Positions 15,839 to 23,856 of a stretch of DNA of 31,458 nt are shown here, in pieces (the stretch's first letter is position 1; every line of letters begins with the position of its first letter). The stretch is from contig NZ_SSNW01000068.1 in assembly GCF_004801315.1 (NCBI RefSeq), positions 1 through 31,458 of the forward strand, given 5' to 3'. The position numbers and the translations under genes were made by a program. This DNA comes from Deinococcus sp. Arct2-2 (lineage in GTDB: Bacteria; Deinococcota; Deinococci; Deinococcales; Deinococcaceae). Below the pieces are notes generated by a model that saw only the letters and a program-made list of their open reading frames with translations, made no database searches and had not been told where the DNA came from.

Positions 15839-15864
15839 GCGGGGACGCCCTACAGCGTCCCCGC
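15839..15864 (-). promoter_or_regulatory. Intercistronic hairpin between binding protein and permeases
   Basis: GCGGGGACGC and GCGTCCCCGC form a perfect 10-bp stem around the six-base spacer CCTACA, eight bases past the binding-protein stop. No T-tract follows on the minus strand. Such a structure after the binding-protein gene typically protects the upstream mRNA or partly stops transcription, so that more binding protein than permease is made, as is known for maltose-type operons. Confidence 0.6.
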
Positions 15865-15871
15865 AGCGCAT

Positions 15872-17113
15872 TTACTTGTAGCCTTTGTTGTCTTTGATGT
15901 TTTGGTCAATACTTTGCACCGCGTTGTCCAAACTCGCTTCGACATTGGCGCCGTTCACGATATCTGACATGGCCTTTTGAAAGTTGGTTTTGATGGTGGG
16001 CCAAGCGGGCGTCGGTGGACGGGGCACCGCGTACCGACGGGCGAAATCGAGAAAGGCACGGAATTGTCCCCCTGGCTTGTAGTTGACGGTTAGGGCGGCC
16101 GCGGCATCAGACACGGGGATGGCGCCTGTCGCCACCGACATCTGCGCCACTTGGCGCGGGGCAGAGAGGAAGGTGATGAAGGCCCGGGCCCCGTCAGGAT
16201 TGGCGCAGGCCGCGCTGATGCCGAACCCCCACGAGCCAGAGCCGATCTTCGGGCCACTGCCTAGATCGGGCGGTGGCAAGATCAAGAGATCGTTTCCCCA
16301 CGTTTTCTTCCAGTCGGCGGCGGCCCAGCTGCCCTCATAGGCCAAAGGAACCGTCCCGGCTGGGAAGGCAGGCCCAGCGGGGTTTTTCTCGGCGTAGCCC
16401 TTGGTGAACAGGCTTTGGAACCACTCGCCAAATTGTACGGCCTTGTCGTTATTGAGCACGCCTTGGGCCGATTGGAAGTCTCGGCGGTTGATCAGATCGG
16501 CCCCAAAACTTTGCAGCATGGGCGAGTACCCGTAACCCCACCAGTCCGCCCCCTTGTCAAAATTGCGCAGATCAATCGCGTACTTGTACTTGCCGCCCAA
16601 CTTGGAGAGCTTGGCCAGGACGCCTTCGAACTCAGTTTTGTTCCAGGGACGGGTCACTGTGGGGATGCGCACCCCCGCTTGCTGCAACGCCGAACGGCGG
16701 GCATAGAGCGCGAGCGCTTGATCAATTTGGCTGACGGCGTAGACTTTGCCGTTGTACTTGCCGAGGGCCGTGGGCAGGAGGCCCGCCGTCACTGAAGCGG
16801 GAAGATTGAGGGGTTGCAAATACCCGGCCCAAGCGTAGTTGGGGAGGTCAGGCTGATCCATATCGACGAGGCAGGGCAGGGTTTTGGAGAGGGCCGCCGA
16901 CGTGACAGCCGTGGTGTAACTGCCCTGCGGAATATTTTGCTCGACCACCCGGTGGCGGGTCTGGGACGCATTAAACGCCACCACTTGGGCTTTAAAGACG
17001 CTTTGTTCCGGCTCTCCAGCTTGGTGATGCCACATGGAGATATTGGTCTGGGCCGAAGCGGCACCGAAGGAGATCAGAAGGCCGAGAGTGATCAGATGGG
17101 CGACTCGTTTCAT
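15872..17113 (-). CDS. Sugar ABC transporter substrate-binding protein (locus B)
   Basis: A 413-residue family-1 solute-binding protein. The ATG at 17111-17113 follows GAGG and opens a signal peptide (MKRVAHLITLGLLISFGAAS, cleavage near AQ). The mature protein begins TNISMWHHQAGEPEQSVFKA, and carries LYARRSALQQAGV at the usual hinge position, PLAYEGSWAAADWK and the GSGSWGFGISAACANPDGAR motif, which in this family is the 'W..G.......A' segment before the last helices. It stands 101 bp downstream of the propeller/ricin lipoprotein gene, so it may have an internal promoter. The ligand is unknown; the fructosidase downstream makes a fructose-containing sugar one option. Confidence 0.95.
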   Translation of the reverse strand: MKRVAHLITLGLLISFGAASAQTNISMWHHQAGEPEQSVFKAQVVAFNASQTRHRVVEQNIPQGSYTTAVTSAALSKTLPCLVDMDQPDLPNYAWAGYLQPLNLPASVTAGLLPTALGKYNGKVYAVSQIDQALALYARRSALQQAGVRIPTVTRPWNKTEFEGVLAKLSKLGGKYKYAIDLRNFDKGADWWGYGYSPMLQSFGADLINRRDFQSAQGVLNNDKAVQFGEWFQSLFTKGYAEKNPAGPAFPAGTVPLAYEGSWAAADWKKTWGNDLLILPPPDLGSGPKIGSGSWGFGISAACANPDGARAFITFLSAPRQVAQMSVATGAIPVSDAAAALTVNYKPGGQFRAFLDFARRYAVPRPPTPAWPTIKTNFQKAMSDIVNGANVEASLDNAVQSIDQNIKDNKGYK

Positions 17114-17214
17114 AGGGGAACCTCGTTCAGCAGAGAAAGGGGAAAGGGCTGGTGGTGGAGCAGGGAGCTAAGGATCCATACTCACCCACCTGCTTGACAC
17201 CGGGACGAAGACCC

Positions 17215-18813
17215 TCATGGCACCTGAACCAGAGACCAGCGCTGCTGGGGAGAACCGAGGTCACTCCATTGCTGAATTTGAGTGGCGTTGTTTTGGTAGC
17301 CCTCGTACGGCACGTCTAATACCTTGCCGCTCAGCCGGTTGGTTAGTTTGAAGGTGCTGCCCACCGCCTCGACTTTCCACTGCTGCTGCGGGCCGCCGCT
17401 GTCCGTCCACTGCTGAATGACTGTGCCGTTGTTGAGACGGGTCTCATAGGGAACGTCCAGTGCTTTGCCACTCAGGCGGTTGATGATTTTGTGGTACCCA
17501 TCGCCGACATCAACCAGTTGCCACTGCTGCTGCGCGTAGCCGCTGTAGGTGTACTGTTGAAGCTTGGTGCCGTCGGTATTGACGGTTTCGAAGGGGATAT
17601 CGAGCGCTTTCCCACTGAACTGATTGGTCATGGAGTAGAAGCCGGAGAAACCAGGGGTGGTGGGAGCCGCAGCGTTGTTGAGCGTTCCACTGACCTCCCA
17701 GAGGTCGTAGCTCCACTCCCCCACGGGACAACTGGCACCCCCAGCACGGGAACAGCTTTTGGTGAACACGACGTCCAGTTGGTTGGCACTGGGCAGGGTG
17801 CCTGAGGGGGTGCGCTTGAGGCCCGCATTGTGGTTCCGGTCAAAGCCCGTGGTTGAAGGCGTCAGCAGGCCCTCAGCCCGCCAGGTTCCGCCTCCGTTCC
17901 AAATGCTCGATCCCTCAATGCTCACGACTTGCAAGTTGGAGGTGATGTAGTTGGGATACACGTTCGAGAAGGGATACTGCTCCAGAACGGCGTAAAACCG
18001 GTCACGGCTGGGATCGTAGGTGACGTCGAAACTGGTGAATTGGCCGGTCGCGCCATCGGAACGGCTCAGCCCAGCGTCAGTAACCCGCACGGCCGCGCCG
18101 ATGGAAGGCGAGTTGAGATTACTCAGGTTGATGTCGCGCCGGTAGCCCCGGCCCTCGGTATCCCCTTCCGAATAAAAGAGCAGGAAGCGCCCATTACCGT
18201 CCACACTGGTAGCGCTGGGTTGCCCCACTCCCCATAGGTTGGTGTCGGCAAAGGGAAAGGTGACGATGGGACTCGGATATTTGATCCAGGGCCCCTCCAC
18301 GGACTGGGCCACTGCGACGCCGATGGAGTTGTGACAGCTGCACTCGGCGTCGTTCCCCAGGTAAAACATCACGTAGCTGTAAGCCGTGCTGTTGTACGTC
18401 ACGTTGGCTTTCACGACGCTGGGATCACACACGTGCACCTTGTCCCATCCAGCAGCACTCGCTTCTAGGACAGGAACACTGGACACCACGGCCCCGTTGA
18501 CCCGCTTGGTGTAATAGATGTAGTCCTTGATCACGCCACTGTCGCGGTTGTGGCACGTCCAGATATGCTCGGTTTGTCCCTCCACCATCACCGAGGGCGC
18601 GTAGCTGTAGCGGTCGCCACTGGGGTTATAGACCTCCTGAACTGTGCTGGAAGTCCAGGTCACCGCTTGCCCTTGGAGGGGAGGGCGGGGCTGTTCACTG
18701 GAGGCCGCTGGAGGGGTGGGGACACTACACCCTGTGAGGGCCGCCAGCAAGAGCGTGGACAGGCCTTGGTTACGCCGGGAACGGGAAAACCAATCGTGCG
18801 GATCTGCCTTCAT
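17215..18813 (-). CDS. Lipoprotein with beta-propeller glycosidase-like domain and ricin-type lectin domain
   Basis: A 532-residue surface lipoprotein: LLLAALTGCS gives a lipobox with Cys29, and AGGAGG precedes the ATG. Residues 55-380 resemble the five-bladed propellers of the GH43/GH32 groups (YAPSVMVEGQTEHIW, VHVCDPSVVKANV, IGVAVAQSVEGPWIKYPSPI, GQPSATSVDGNGRFLLFYSE), but I cannot assign a family or name all catalytic residues; D130 is one candidate. Six cysteines in the propeller suit disulphides outside the cell. Residues 388-532 form a ricin-B-type beta-trefoil with three repeats ending QQQW, QQQW and QQRW and with GKALD(I/V)P(F/Y)E in each, a fold that binds sugars. It sits between the GH31 gene (one base apart) and the binding protein, and probably captures or trims the polymer fed to that transporter. 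Confidence 0.82.
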   Translation of the reverse strand: MKADPHDWFSRSRRNQGLSTLLLAALTGCSVPTPPAASSEQPRPPLQGQAVTWTSSTVQEVYNPSGDRYSYAPSVMVEGQTEHIWTCHNRDSGVIKDYIYYTKRVNGAVVSSVPVLEASAAGWDKVHVCDPSVVKANVTYNSTAYSYVMFYLGNDAECSCHNSIGVAVAQSVEGPWIKYPSPIVTFPFADTNLWGVGQPSATSVDGNGRFLLFYSEGDTEGRGYRRDINLSNLNSPSIGAAVRVTDAGLSRSDGATGQFTSFDVTYDPSRDRFYAVLEQYPFSNVYPNYITSNLQVVSIEGSSIWNGGGTWRAEGLLTPSTTGFDRNHNAGLKRTPSGTLPSANQLDVVFTKSCSRAGGASCPVGEWSYDLWEVSGTLNNAAAPTTPGFSGFYSMTNQFSGKALDIPFETVNTDGTKLQQYTYSGYAQQQWQLVDVGDGYHKIINRLSGKALDVPYETRLNNGTVIQQWTDSGGPQQQWKVEAVGSTFKLTNRLSGKVLDVPYEGYQNNATQIQQWSDLGSPQQRWSLVQVP

Positions 18814-18814
18814 C

Positions 18815-20401
18815 TCAACCTCCTGGGTGTGAAGTGCTGTGCACCTCTGGAACGCGGCGAAAGTGCGGCAGCTGATTCAGGGCAACGCTCACCGTGAGGG
18901 CCTGTGGGCCGGTGAAGTGCTCGCCCGATACGCTGCGCCACTCCCCTGGCGGCAAGTTCACGTCACGGTGCGTGCCCCCCTTGGACAGCATCGGGGCGAC
19001 GAGCAGGTCATTCCCCAGCAGGAACTGATCTTGAACCCCTTCATATCCGCAGTCTGGACAGACGTAGGCCAGCGAGCGAATGATCGGCTCTCCATTCTGT
19101 GCGGCTTGACGCGCCAGCTCAAGGATGGTTTCGCCGTACTGCACATGCAGCCAAGCGGCTTCCCGGCAAGCATTGACACCAGCCTCATCCAGCAACCGCC
19201 ACGGTGCGGCCGAGAACTGCATCATGGGCATCAGCGCCGCCACCTGCGCGCTGCGCACAAAGAGCTCACCGTCAAAGCGGTCAGGCTGAGAAAAATCGAG
19301 GGCCAGATAATCGCCGCCGCCAATCATGTCGGGACAGGTAAAGGGGTAGCCGAGGAGGCCCTGAGCCAAGCCGTCCGGAATCAAGGAACTCAGGCCGGTA
19401 CTGCCCCCGTGCATCGGATGTTCGTTTGCCCAAGCATGCGCCTTGTCGCGTTGGCGCTGGGCTAAGGCCTGTCCCCCCATCTTCCACGAGGCCCGGAATT
19501 CATTCAGAGGGTAACGCAGGCCCAGTTCGGCCCAGCGGCGGCACTGGTCGGTGGGGCTGCTTGCGGCGTGGTATTGGTCATCATCGCGGTAAAAAACGGG
19601 GTCTCCCGCGTCGAATTTAAAGCCCTGTACGCCGCACTGCTCAACCAGGTGATCCAGCTGGACTTGAAACCACGCCACCGCCCCAGGGTGGCTCAAGTCC
19701 AGCACAGCGCTGTGCCCGTTCCACCACTGGCGCACGGCCGTCTGTCCGTCCGCCGCCCGGAGCAAAAACCCCTGACGCTCTAGGTCTAGAAAGTGAATGC
19801 CGTCAGGACTGACGAAAGGACATACCCACAGCATCACCGGAAACCCAAGGGCCTGCAGGTCGCAGGTCATCTGACGTGGATCCGGAAAGCGGCCCGCGTG
19901 AAAGGTCCAGCGGCCGTAGTCGTCCATCCAGTTGTCGTCGATCATGAGGACACCAGAGGGGAAACCGTGATCGAGCACAGCCTGCGCGTACTGCACAACC
20001 TGAGCTTGGGTGGGCGTGTAGAGGAGTTCAATCCAGGTGTTGTACTGGGGCCGGGTGAACAGCAAGTCGTGCGGCAGGTGACCGCTGGGGGGAAAGTGCA
20101 GGTGAGCCGCGTGCAGGTGGGCGTCCCTCAGCGAGAGGTGGCCCTCACTCAGAGTCAATGGCGCGCCGTGTTCAATCGTCAAGGTGCCATCCTGAAACTG
20201 AAAAGCGAAGGGCCACTCACTCCAGAGGTATCGGCCCCGGTTGGAGACGAAAAAGGGCGCAGCCTGATTGGCGCGGTGATCGGAGGCGAGGTTACGCGCT
20301 TGAGTGTGCTGCCCGAACGGCATCTGTGCACCGTCCGCGGCAAGGCCGCCCCACCAGCCTTCGCCGGGCAGCAGGTCAATCTGCTGGGTATACGACGTCA
20401 T
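18815..20401 (-). CDS. GH31-family alpha-glycosidase
   Basis: A 528-residue protein without a signal peptide. The catalytic nucleophile is D264 in GFKFDAGDPVF, and D343 in SLIPDGLAQGLLGYPFTCPD is the likely acid/base; the segment GYPFTCPDMIGGG is typical of GH31. The N-terminal beta domain begins YTQQIDLLPGEGWWGGLAAD and includes NRGRYLWSEWPFAF. I chose the ATG at 20399-20401 because this conserved start lies just after it, although its ribosome binding site is weak; the frame is open 44 codons further. GH31 covers alpha-glucosidases, alpha-xylosidases and others, so the bond cleaved is unknown. It is the first gene of locus B and is divergent from the AraC-type regulator. Confidence 0.88.
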   Translation of the reverse strand: MTSYTQQIDLLPGEGWWGGLAADGAQMPFGQHTQARNLASDHRANQAAPFFVSNRGRYLWSEWPFAFQFQDGTLTIEHGAPLTLSEGHLSLRDAHLHAAHLHFPPSGHLPHDLLFTRPQYNTWIELLYTPTQAQVVQYAQAVLDHGFPSGVLMIDDNWMDDYGRWTFHAGRFPDPRQMTCDLQALGFPVMLWVCPFVSPDGIHFLDLERQGFLLRAADGQTAVRQWWNGHSAVLDLSHPGAVAWFQVQLDHLVEQCGVQGFKFDAGDPVFYRDDDQYHAASSPTDQCRRWAELGLRYPLNEFRASWKMGGQALAQRQRDKAHAWANEHPMHGGSTGLSSLIPDGLAQGLLGYPFTCPDMIGGGDYLALDFSQPDRFDGELFVRSAQVAALMPMMQFSAAPWRLLDEAGVNACREAAWLHVQYGETILELARQAAQNGEPIIRSLAYVCPDCGYEGVQDQFLLGNDLLVAPMLSKGGTHRDVNLPPGEWRSVSGEHFTGPQALTVSVALNQLPHFRRVPEVHSTSHPGG

Positions 20402-20630
20402 AAAGAGACGGAACCAGAGCAACAACAGTACGTCGGCATAGAGTAAGTCCTTCCCGGAACACTCCGGCGGTAAGCGCTGAGGCGGTGCAGCAAACAGGTT
20501 GAGGTTTGTGTCTCGAAGCGTAGGGCAAGTCACTTAGACAGTCGCGCAGCATTCCACGCTCACAGCAGACGATTGATTGCGCTCCGCGTCAGGCGGTAGG
20601 GTGAGCAACACATCAACGGGAGGAACAACC
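20402..20630. promoter_or_regulatory. Divergent control region between GH31 and AraC-type genes
   Basis: These 229 bp separate two operons read outward. For the plus strand, TTGATT (20573-20578) and TAGGGT (20597-20602), 18 bp apart, form a plausible promoter with a short leader. For the minus strand I see no convincing pair. The small palindrome TTCCCGGAA is at 20451-20459. The region is the natural binding site for the AraC-type protein, but I cannot identify its recognition repeats. Confidence 0.4.
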
Positions 20631-22850
20631 ATGCAGGACAAAGGCACCGTGCGGTTGGGGCTGTGGTTCTGGGCCGACGAGCCGGTGTGGGTTCAGGCCC
20701 GGATCGCGGTGGAACAGGCAGCCCAAGAACACAGAGTTGAACTGGTCTTCGTGGACGAAGATCCGCAGCGCGCCCTGCGGGACGGCACTGGCGCGTTCCT
20801 TGAAGACCTTCAGGCCTTGACGCTTGACGTGTTGGTCTGCTCGTTCTTACCTCAAGACGTGTTGTCGATGGTGTTAGGCACGGGGTTGCCCGTGATTCAC
20901 TTGGGAGAAGCCGAGATGAAGCATGCCCGCCTGTGGTCTCCAGGGGGCCTGTATGAGGCGGCGCTGACCGCTGGGCTGTACCTGGCAGGCCGCTTGCCAC
21001 CGCAGGCGCTGGTGCTGGCGATCGGCGGAGGCCAGCCACATGTTCACAGCGGCTCTGACCGCCTCGAAGGCCTGCGCGACGGGCTGCGAAGGGTTCCAGG
21101 GAGCACGGTTTACCAGATTCCCACACCTTGGGAACCCGAGCAGGCGCGCCCTGAAGTGTGCGCGGCTTTTGAGGCCCTGTCACGTGTTCCGGACGCTGTG
21201 TTCGCGCTCTCGGATCCGCTGGCCCTACTGGCGCGCGACGTGGGGCTGGCGACGGGGGCGGTTGATCGGCAGGTGCCTGTGGTGGGCCTGAATGGCGATC
21301 CCTTAGCACTTGCTGCCCTGATCCGCGGCGAGTTGAGCGCCACCGTGGATCTGAATCCGGAAGACCTGGGCCACCGAGCGGTTCAGCTGGCCCTCGACAT
21401 TGTGGCCGGAACCGCCACCCGCGCGTTTGTGGCCCGGCCTCGACTGATTACCCCTGAGAATGTGGGGGAGGAAGCGGTGCGCAAATTGATCGCGCTGGCG
21501 GACTTGCCCAGCCGCCTGGTGGGCGTCAACCGCGACCTAGAACGTGGGCGGCTGTCCCGGCTGGAGGCCGCGATGGAACTGGGGCGGCGGATGACCCGTT
21601 TGGTCAGTGTGCGTGAATTGGTGGGTGAGATCCCGGAAGCCGTTCGGTTTACCTACGGCTACGATCTGGCCCGCCTCTACCGCTGGTCTGGGACGACACT
21701 CCGCGACCTGTGGGGTGAAGGTGAGCCGGTGGTTCCCCGCTCCGACGAACCGCTGGGCGCAGCGTTGGGGGGCCGCGCCGTCTTTGTGGCCGATGCCCGG
21801 CGGTCAGGGGTATTTTCACCTGATCCCCAGTGTCCTGAAGTCCGGGCCCGCGCCGTCTTGCCGGTGCAGGCTGGACGCGAGCTGTTGGGGGTGCTTGACC
21901 TCCAGGGGCTGCAGCCCGCCCGGCATGCCCGCCAGGAGTTGGAGAGTTTGCAGTGGTTGGCAGATCAGCTCGGCAGCGCGCTGCGCGCTGCCCAAATGCG
22001 CCAAGACTTGAGGCCTGTTGCAGAGGGAAGATTCTCTGTCCCTGCGGGCGGCTTGCCTGCGGTCTCCAGCGCCTCTTCCCCCCGCTCCTCATGGGTAGGC
22101 AGCGTCCTCATCGCGGACGCCGATCCGCAGATGCGCACGCTCTACCGCGTCCTGTTGGCGCGGGCCATGCCGGGCCGGAACGTTCATACCGTTCTGGACG
22201 GCGCAGAAGCGTTGGCCGCCTTGTCGCGTGAACTGCCGGGTCTGGTGATCCTGGAGTCGAGTTTGGCAAAGCTGGACGGCTTCGGGGTACTCGCGGCTTT
22301 GCGGGAGCGCTCCCGTACCCTGCCGGTCTGGATGGTCAGTGGGCAGCCTCTGCGGCCGGAGGACACCGAGCTGCTCGACTCTCCCCATACCCTCTGGCAC
22401 AGCAAAGCGGTGCTGGCACCCCACGAAGTGGCGGGCCGCTTGACGTATTTGGAGGGGAGGGCCGTCTTGGCCCCCGCAGCCAGTGGTCTGGTGAAACGCG
22501 CGGTGGCCACTCTTCATCAGGGATTCAGCGGACCTATCCAGCGGGACGCCTTGGCCCGTGACCTGGGTGTCAGTGCCAACCACCTCTCTGCCCTCTTCCG
22601 CCAAGAGATGGGCCTGACCCCTTGGGCTTACTTGCACCGCGTCCGGATCAATCAGGCCAAGCTGTTGCTGCGGCGAACGGGACAGGGGGTGAACGCGGTG
22701 ACCCAAGCTGTGGGCTTCGAAGATCCGTCGTACTTTGCCCGTATTTTTCGCCGCTTGGTAGGCCAGTCTCCCCAGGCGTTTCGGCGAGGTGCGGAGCGTC
22801 TTGAAGTATTGTCCGCTTGGTGCGGTGAATCGTCTGGGCCAGAGGAGTAG
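20631..22850 (+). CDS. AraC-type regulator with sugar-binding-like, GAF and pseudo-receiver domains
   Basis: A 739-residue cytoplasmic protein; the ATG follows GGGAGGA and no signal peptide is present. Domains in order: residues 6-290, periplasmic-binding-protein-like (IAVEQAAQEHRVELVF, LVLAIGGGQP, PDAVFALSDPLALL, VPVVGLNGDPLALAAL); 310-455, GAF-like (LGRRMTRLVSVRELVGEIPE, RAVLPVQAGRELLGVLDLQG); 490-605, response-regulator receiver fold (VLIADADPQMRTLYRVLLAR); 625-722, two AraC helix-turn-helix motifs (LARDLGVSANHLSALFRQEM, VTQAVGFEDPSYFARIFRRL). At the phosphorylation position the receiver has Glu542 (LVILESSL) instead of Asp, so it is probably a pseudo-receiver. The protein likely senses a sugar directly. 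Neighbours suggest it controls the divergent GH31 operon and the ribokinase genes 79 bp downstream. Confidence 0.9.
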   Translation: MQDKGTVRLGLWFWADEPVWVQARIAVEQAAQEHRVELVFVDEDPQRALRDGTGAFLEDLQALTLDVLVCSFLPQDVLSMVLGTGLPVIHLGEAEMKHARLWSPGGLYEAALTAGLYLAGRLPPQALVLAIGGGQPHVHSGSDRLEGLRDGLRRVPGSTVYQIPTPWEPEQARPEVCAAFEALSRVPDAVFALSDPLALLARDVGLATGAVDRQVPVVGLNGDPLALAALIRGELSATVDLNPEDLGHRAVQLALDIVAGTATRAFVARPRLITPENVGEEAVRKLIALADLPSRLVGVNRDLERGRLSRLEAAMELGRRMTRLVSVRELVGEIPEAVRFTYGYDLARLYRWSGTTLRDLWGEGEPVVPRSDEPLGAALGGRAVFVADARRSGVFSPDPQCPEVRARAVLPVQAGRELLGVLDLQGLQPARHARQELESLQWLADQLGSALRAAQMRQDLRPVAEGRFSVPAGGLPAVSSASSPRSSWVGSVLIADADPQMRTLYRVLLARAMPGRNVHTVLDGAEALAALSRELPGLVILESSLAKLDGFGVLAALRERSRTLPVWMVSGQPLRPEDTELLDSPHTLWHSKAVLAPHEVAGRLTYLEGRAVLAPAASGLVKRAVATLHQGFSGPIQRDALARDLGVSANHLSALFRQEMGLTPWAYLHRVRINQAKLLLRRTGQGVNAVTQAVGFEDPSYFARIFRRLVGQSPQAFRRGAERLEVLSAWCGESSGPEE

Positions 22851-22929
22851 TGCCGCTTTACACTGCCTCCACATCAGCAGCGAAAAGGCCCAAGACTGCC
22901 CCTCACGTGGCAGGGGCGTGGGGGCAGGA

Positions 22930-23856
22930 ATGATCACAGTCGTGGGCAGCGTCAACATGGATCTGAGTGCAGTGGTGTCCGCCTTCCCTCGTCCGGGGGA
23001 AACCGTGTTGGCACAGGGGTTGCGCATGGGCCTTGGGGGTAAAGGGGCCAATCAAGCCGTTACCGCGGCCCGGCTGGGCGCCCAGGTGACACTCTACGCC
23101 AGCGTCGGTTGCGACGTCTTTGGCCTGATGGCCCGCAAACAGCTGAGGAATGAACCCTTGTCCCTCAAGCTGCAGGACAGTGAGTCCCCTACAGGCATGG
23201 CCCTGATCGGGGTCACCCCCGCAGGCGAAAACAGCATCATGGTGGTGCCTGGAGCCAATGCCGATTTGCAGCCTGGGCATTTCGATTCCGTCCAGCTTCA
23301 ACCCGCAGGGGTCGTGCTGGTGCAACTGGAGATTCCGCAAGAAACGTGGCGGGCAACGCTGCACTTGGCCCGTCAAGCGGGCGTCCGGGCGGTGGTCAAT
23401 GCCTCTCCGCTGAGTTCAGACGTGAGATTGGCTGATTTTGTGGATGCCGACGTCTTGGTGGTCAATCAGCATGAGGCGGCGGCCTTGCTGAACCAGCCGC
23501 CTTTCCACGGTATTGCACAAGCCCAGATGGCCGCCCGCCGGTTGGCCGAGCAGATTCCCGAAGTGGTCGTCACTCTGGGGGCCTTGGGGGCCGTCTGGGC
23601 GGGCCGCGCTGGGGAGGGCCATGCAGCGGCCCCAGTCATTCAGGCCGTCGACACCACGGGAGCGGGGGACGCCTTTTGCGGCGCGCTGTGTGCAGCCCTT
23701 GAGGCCGGACTGCCGTTGGGTCAAGCCGTCGCGTGGGGCAACGCGGCAGGGGCCTTGACCGCCACCAAACCCGGCACCGTTGCCGCCCTTCCCACCCGAT
23801 CTGAGCTGCTGGCCTTCACCCGTCAAGTTTCCCTCCCCGTAAAGGACTTCGCATGA
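22930..23856 (+). CDS. rbsK: Ribokinase (PfkB family)
   Basis: A 308-residue kinase that would phosphorylate ribose at O5. Both PfkB signatures are present: GLGGKGANQAVTAARLGAQV at residues 34-53 and DTTGAGDAFCGAL at 241-253, with D247 as catalytic base. The N-terminus MITVVGSVNMDL is characteristic of ribokinase rather than fructokinase. The ATG at 22930 has only a weak ribosome binding site (GGGGGCAGGA directly before it) and a small hairpin (GCCCCT/AGGGGC, 22898-22917) just upstream. Its stop overlaps the next start as ATGA, so the nucleoside hydrolase is translationally coupled. Together they convert a nucleoside to base and ribose 5-phosphate. Confidence 0.9.
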   Translation: MITVVGSVNMDLSAVVSAFPRPGETVLAQGLRMGLGGKGANQAVTAARLGAQVTLYASVGCDVFGLMARKQLRNEPLSLKLQDSESPTGMALIGVTPAGENSIMVVPGANADLQPGHFDSVQLQPAGVVLVQLEIPQETWRATLHLARQAGVRAVVNASPLSSDVRLADFVDADVLVVNQHEAAALLNQPPFHGIAQAQMAARRLAEQIPEVVVTLGALGAVWAGRAGEGHAAAPVIQAVDTTGAGDAFCGALCAALEAGLPLGQAVAWGNAAGALTATKPGTVAALPTRSELLAFTRQVSLPVKDFA

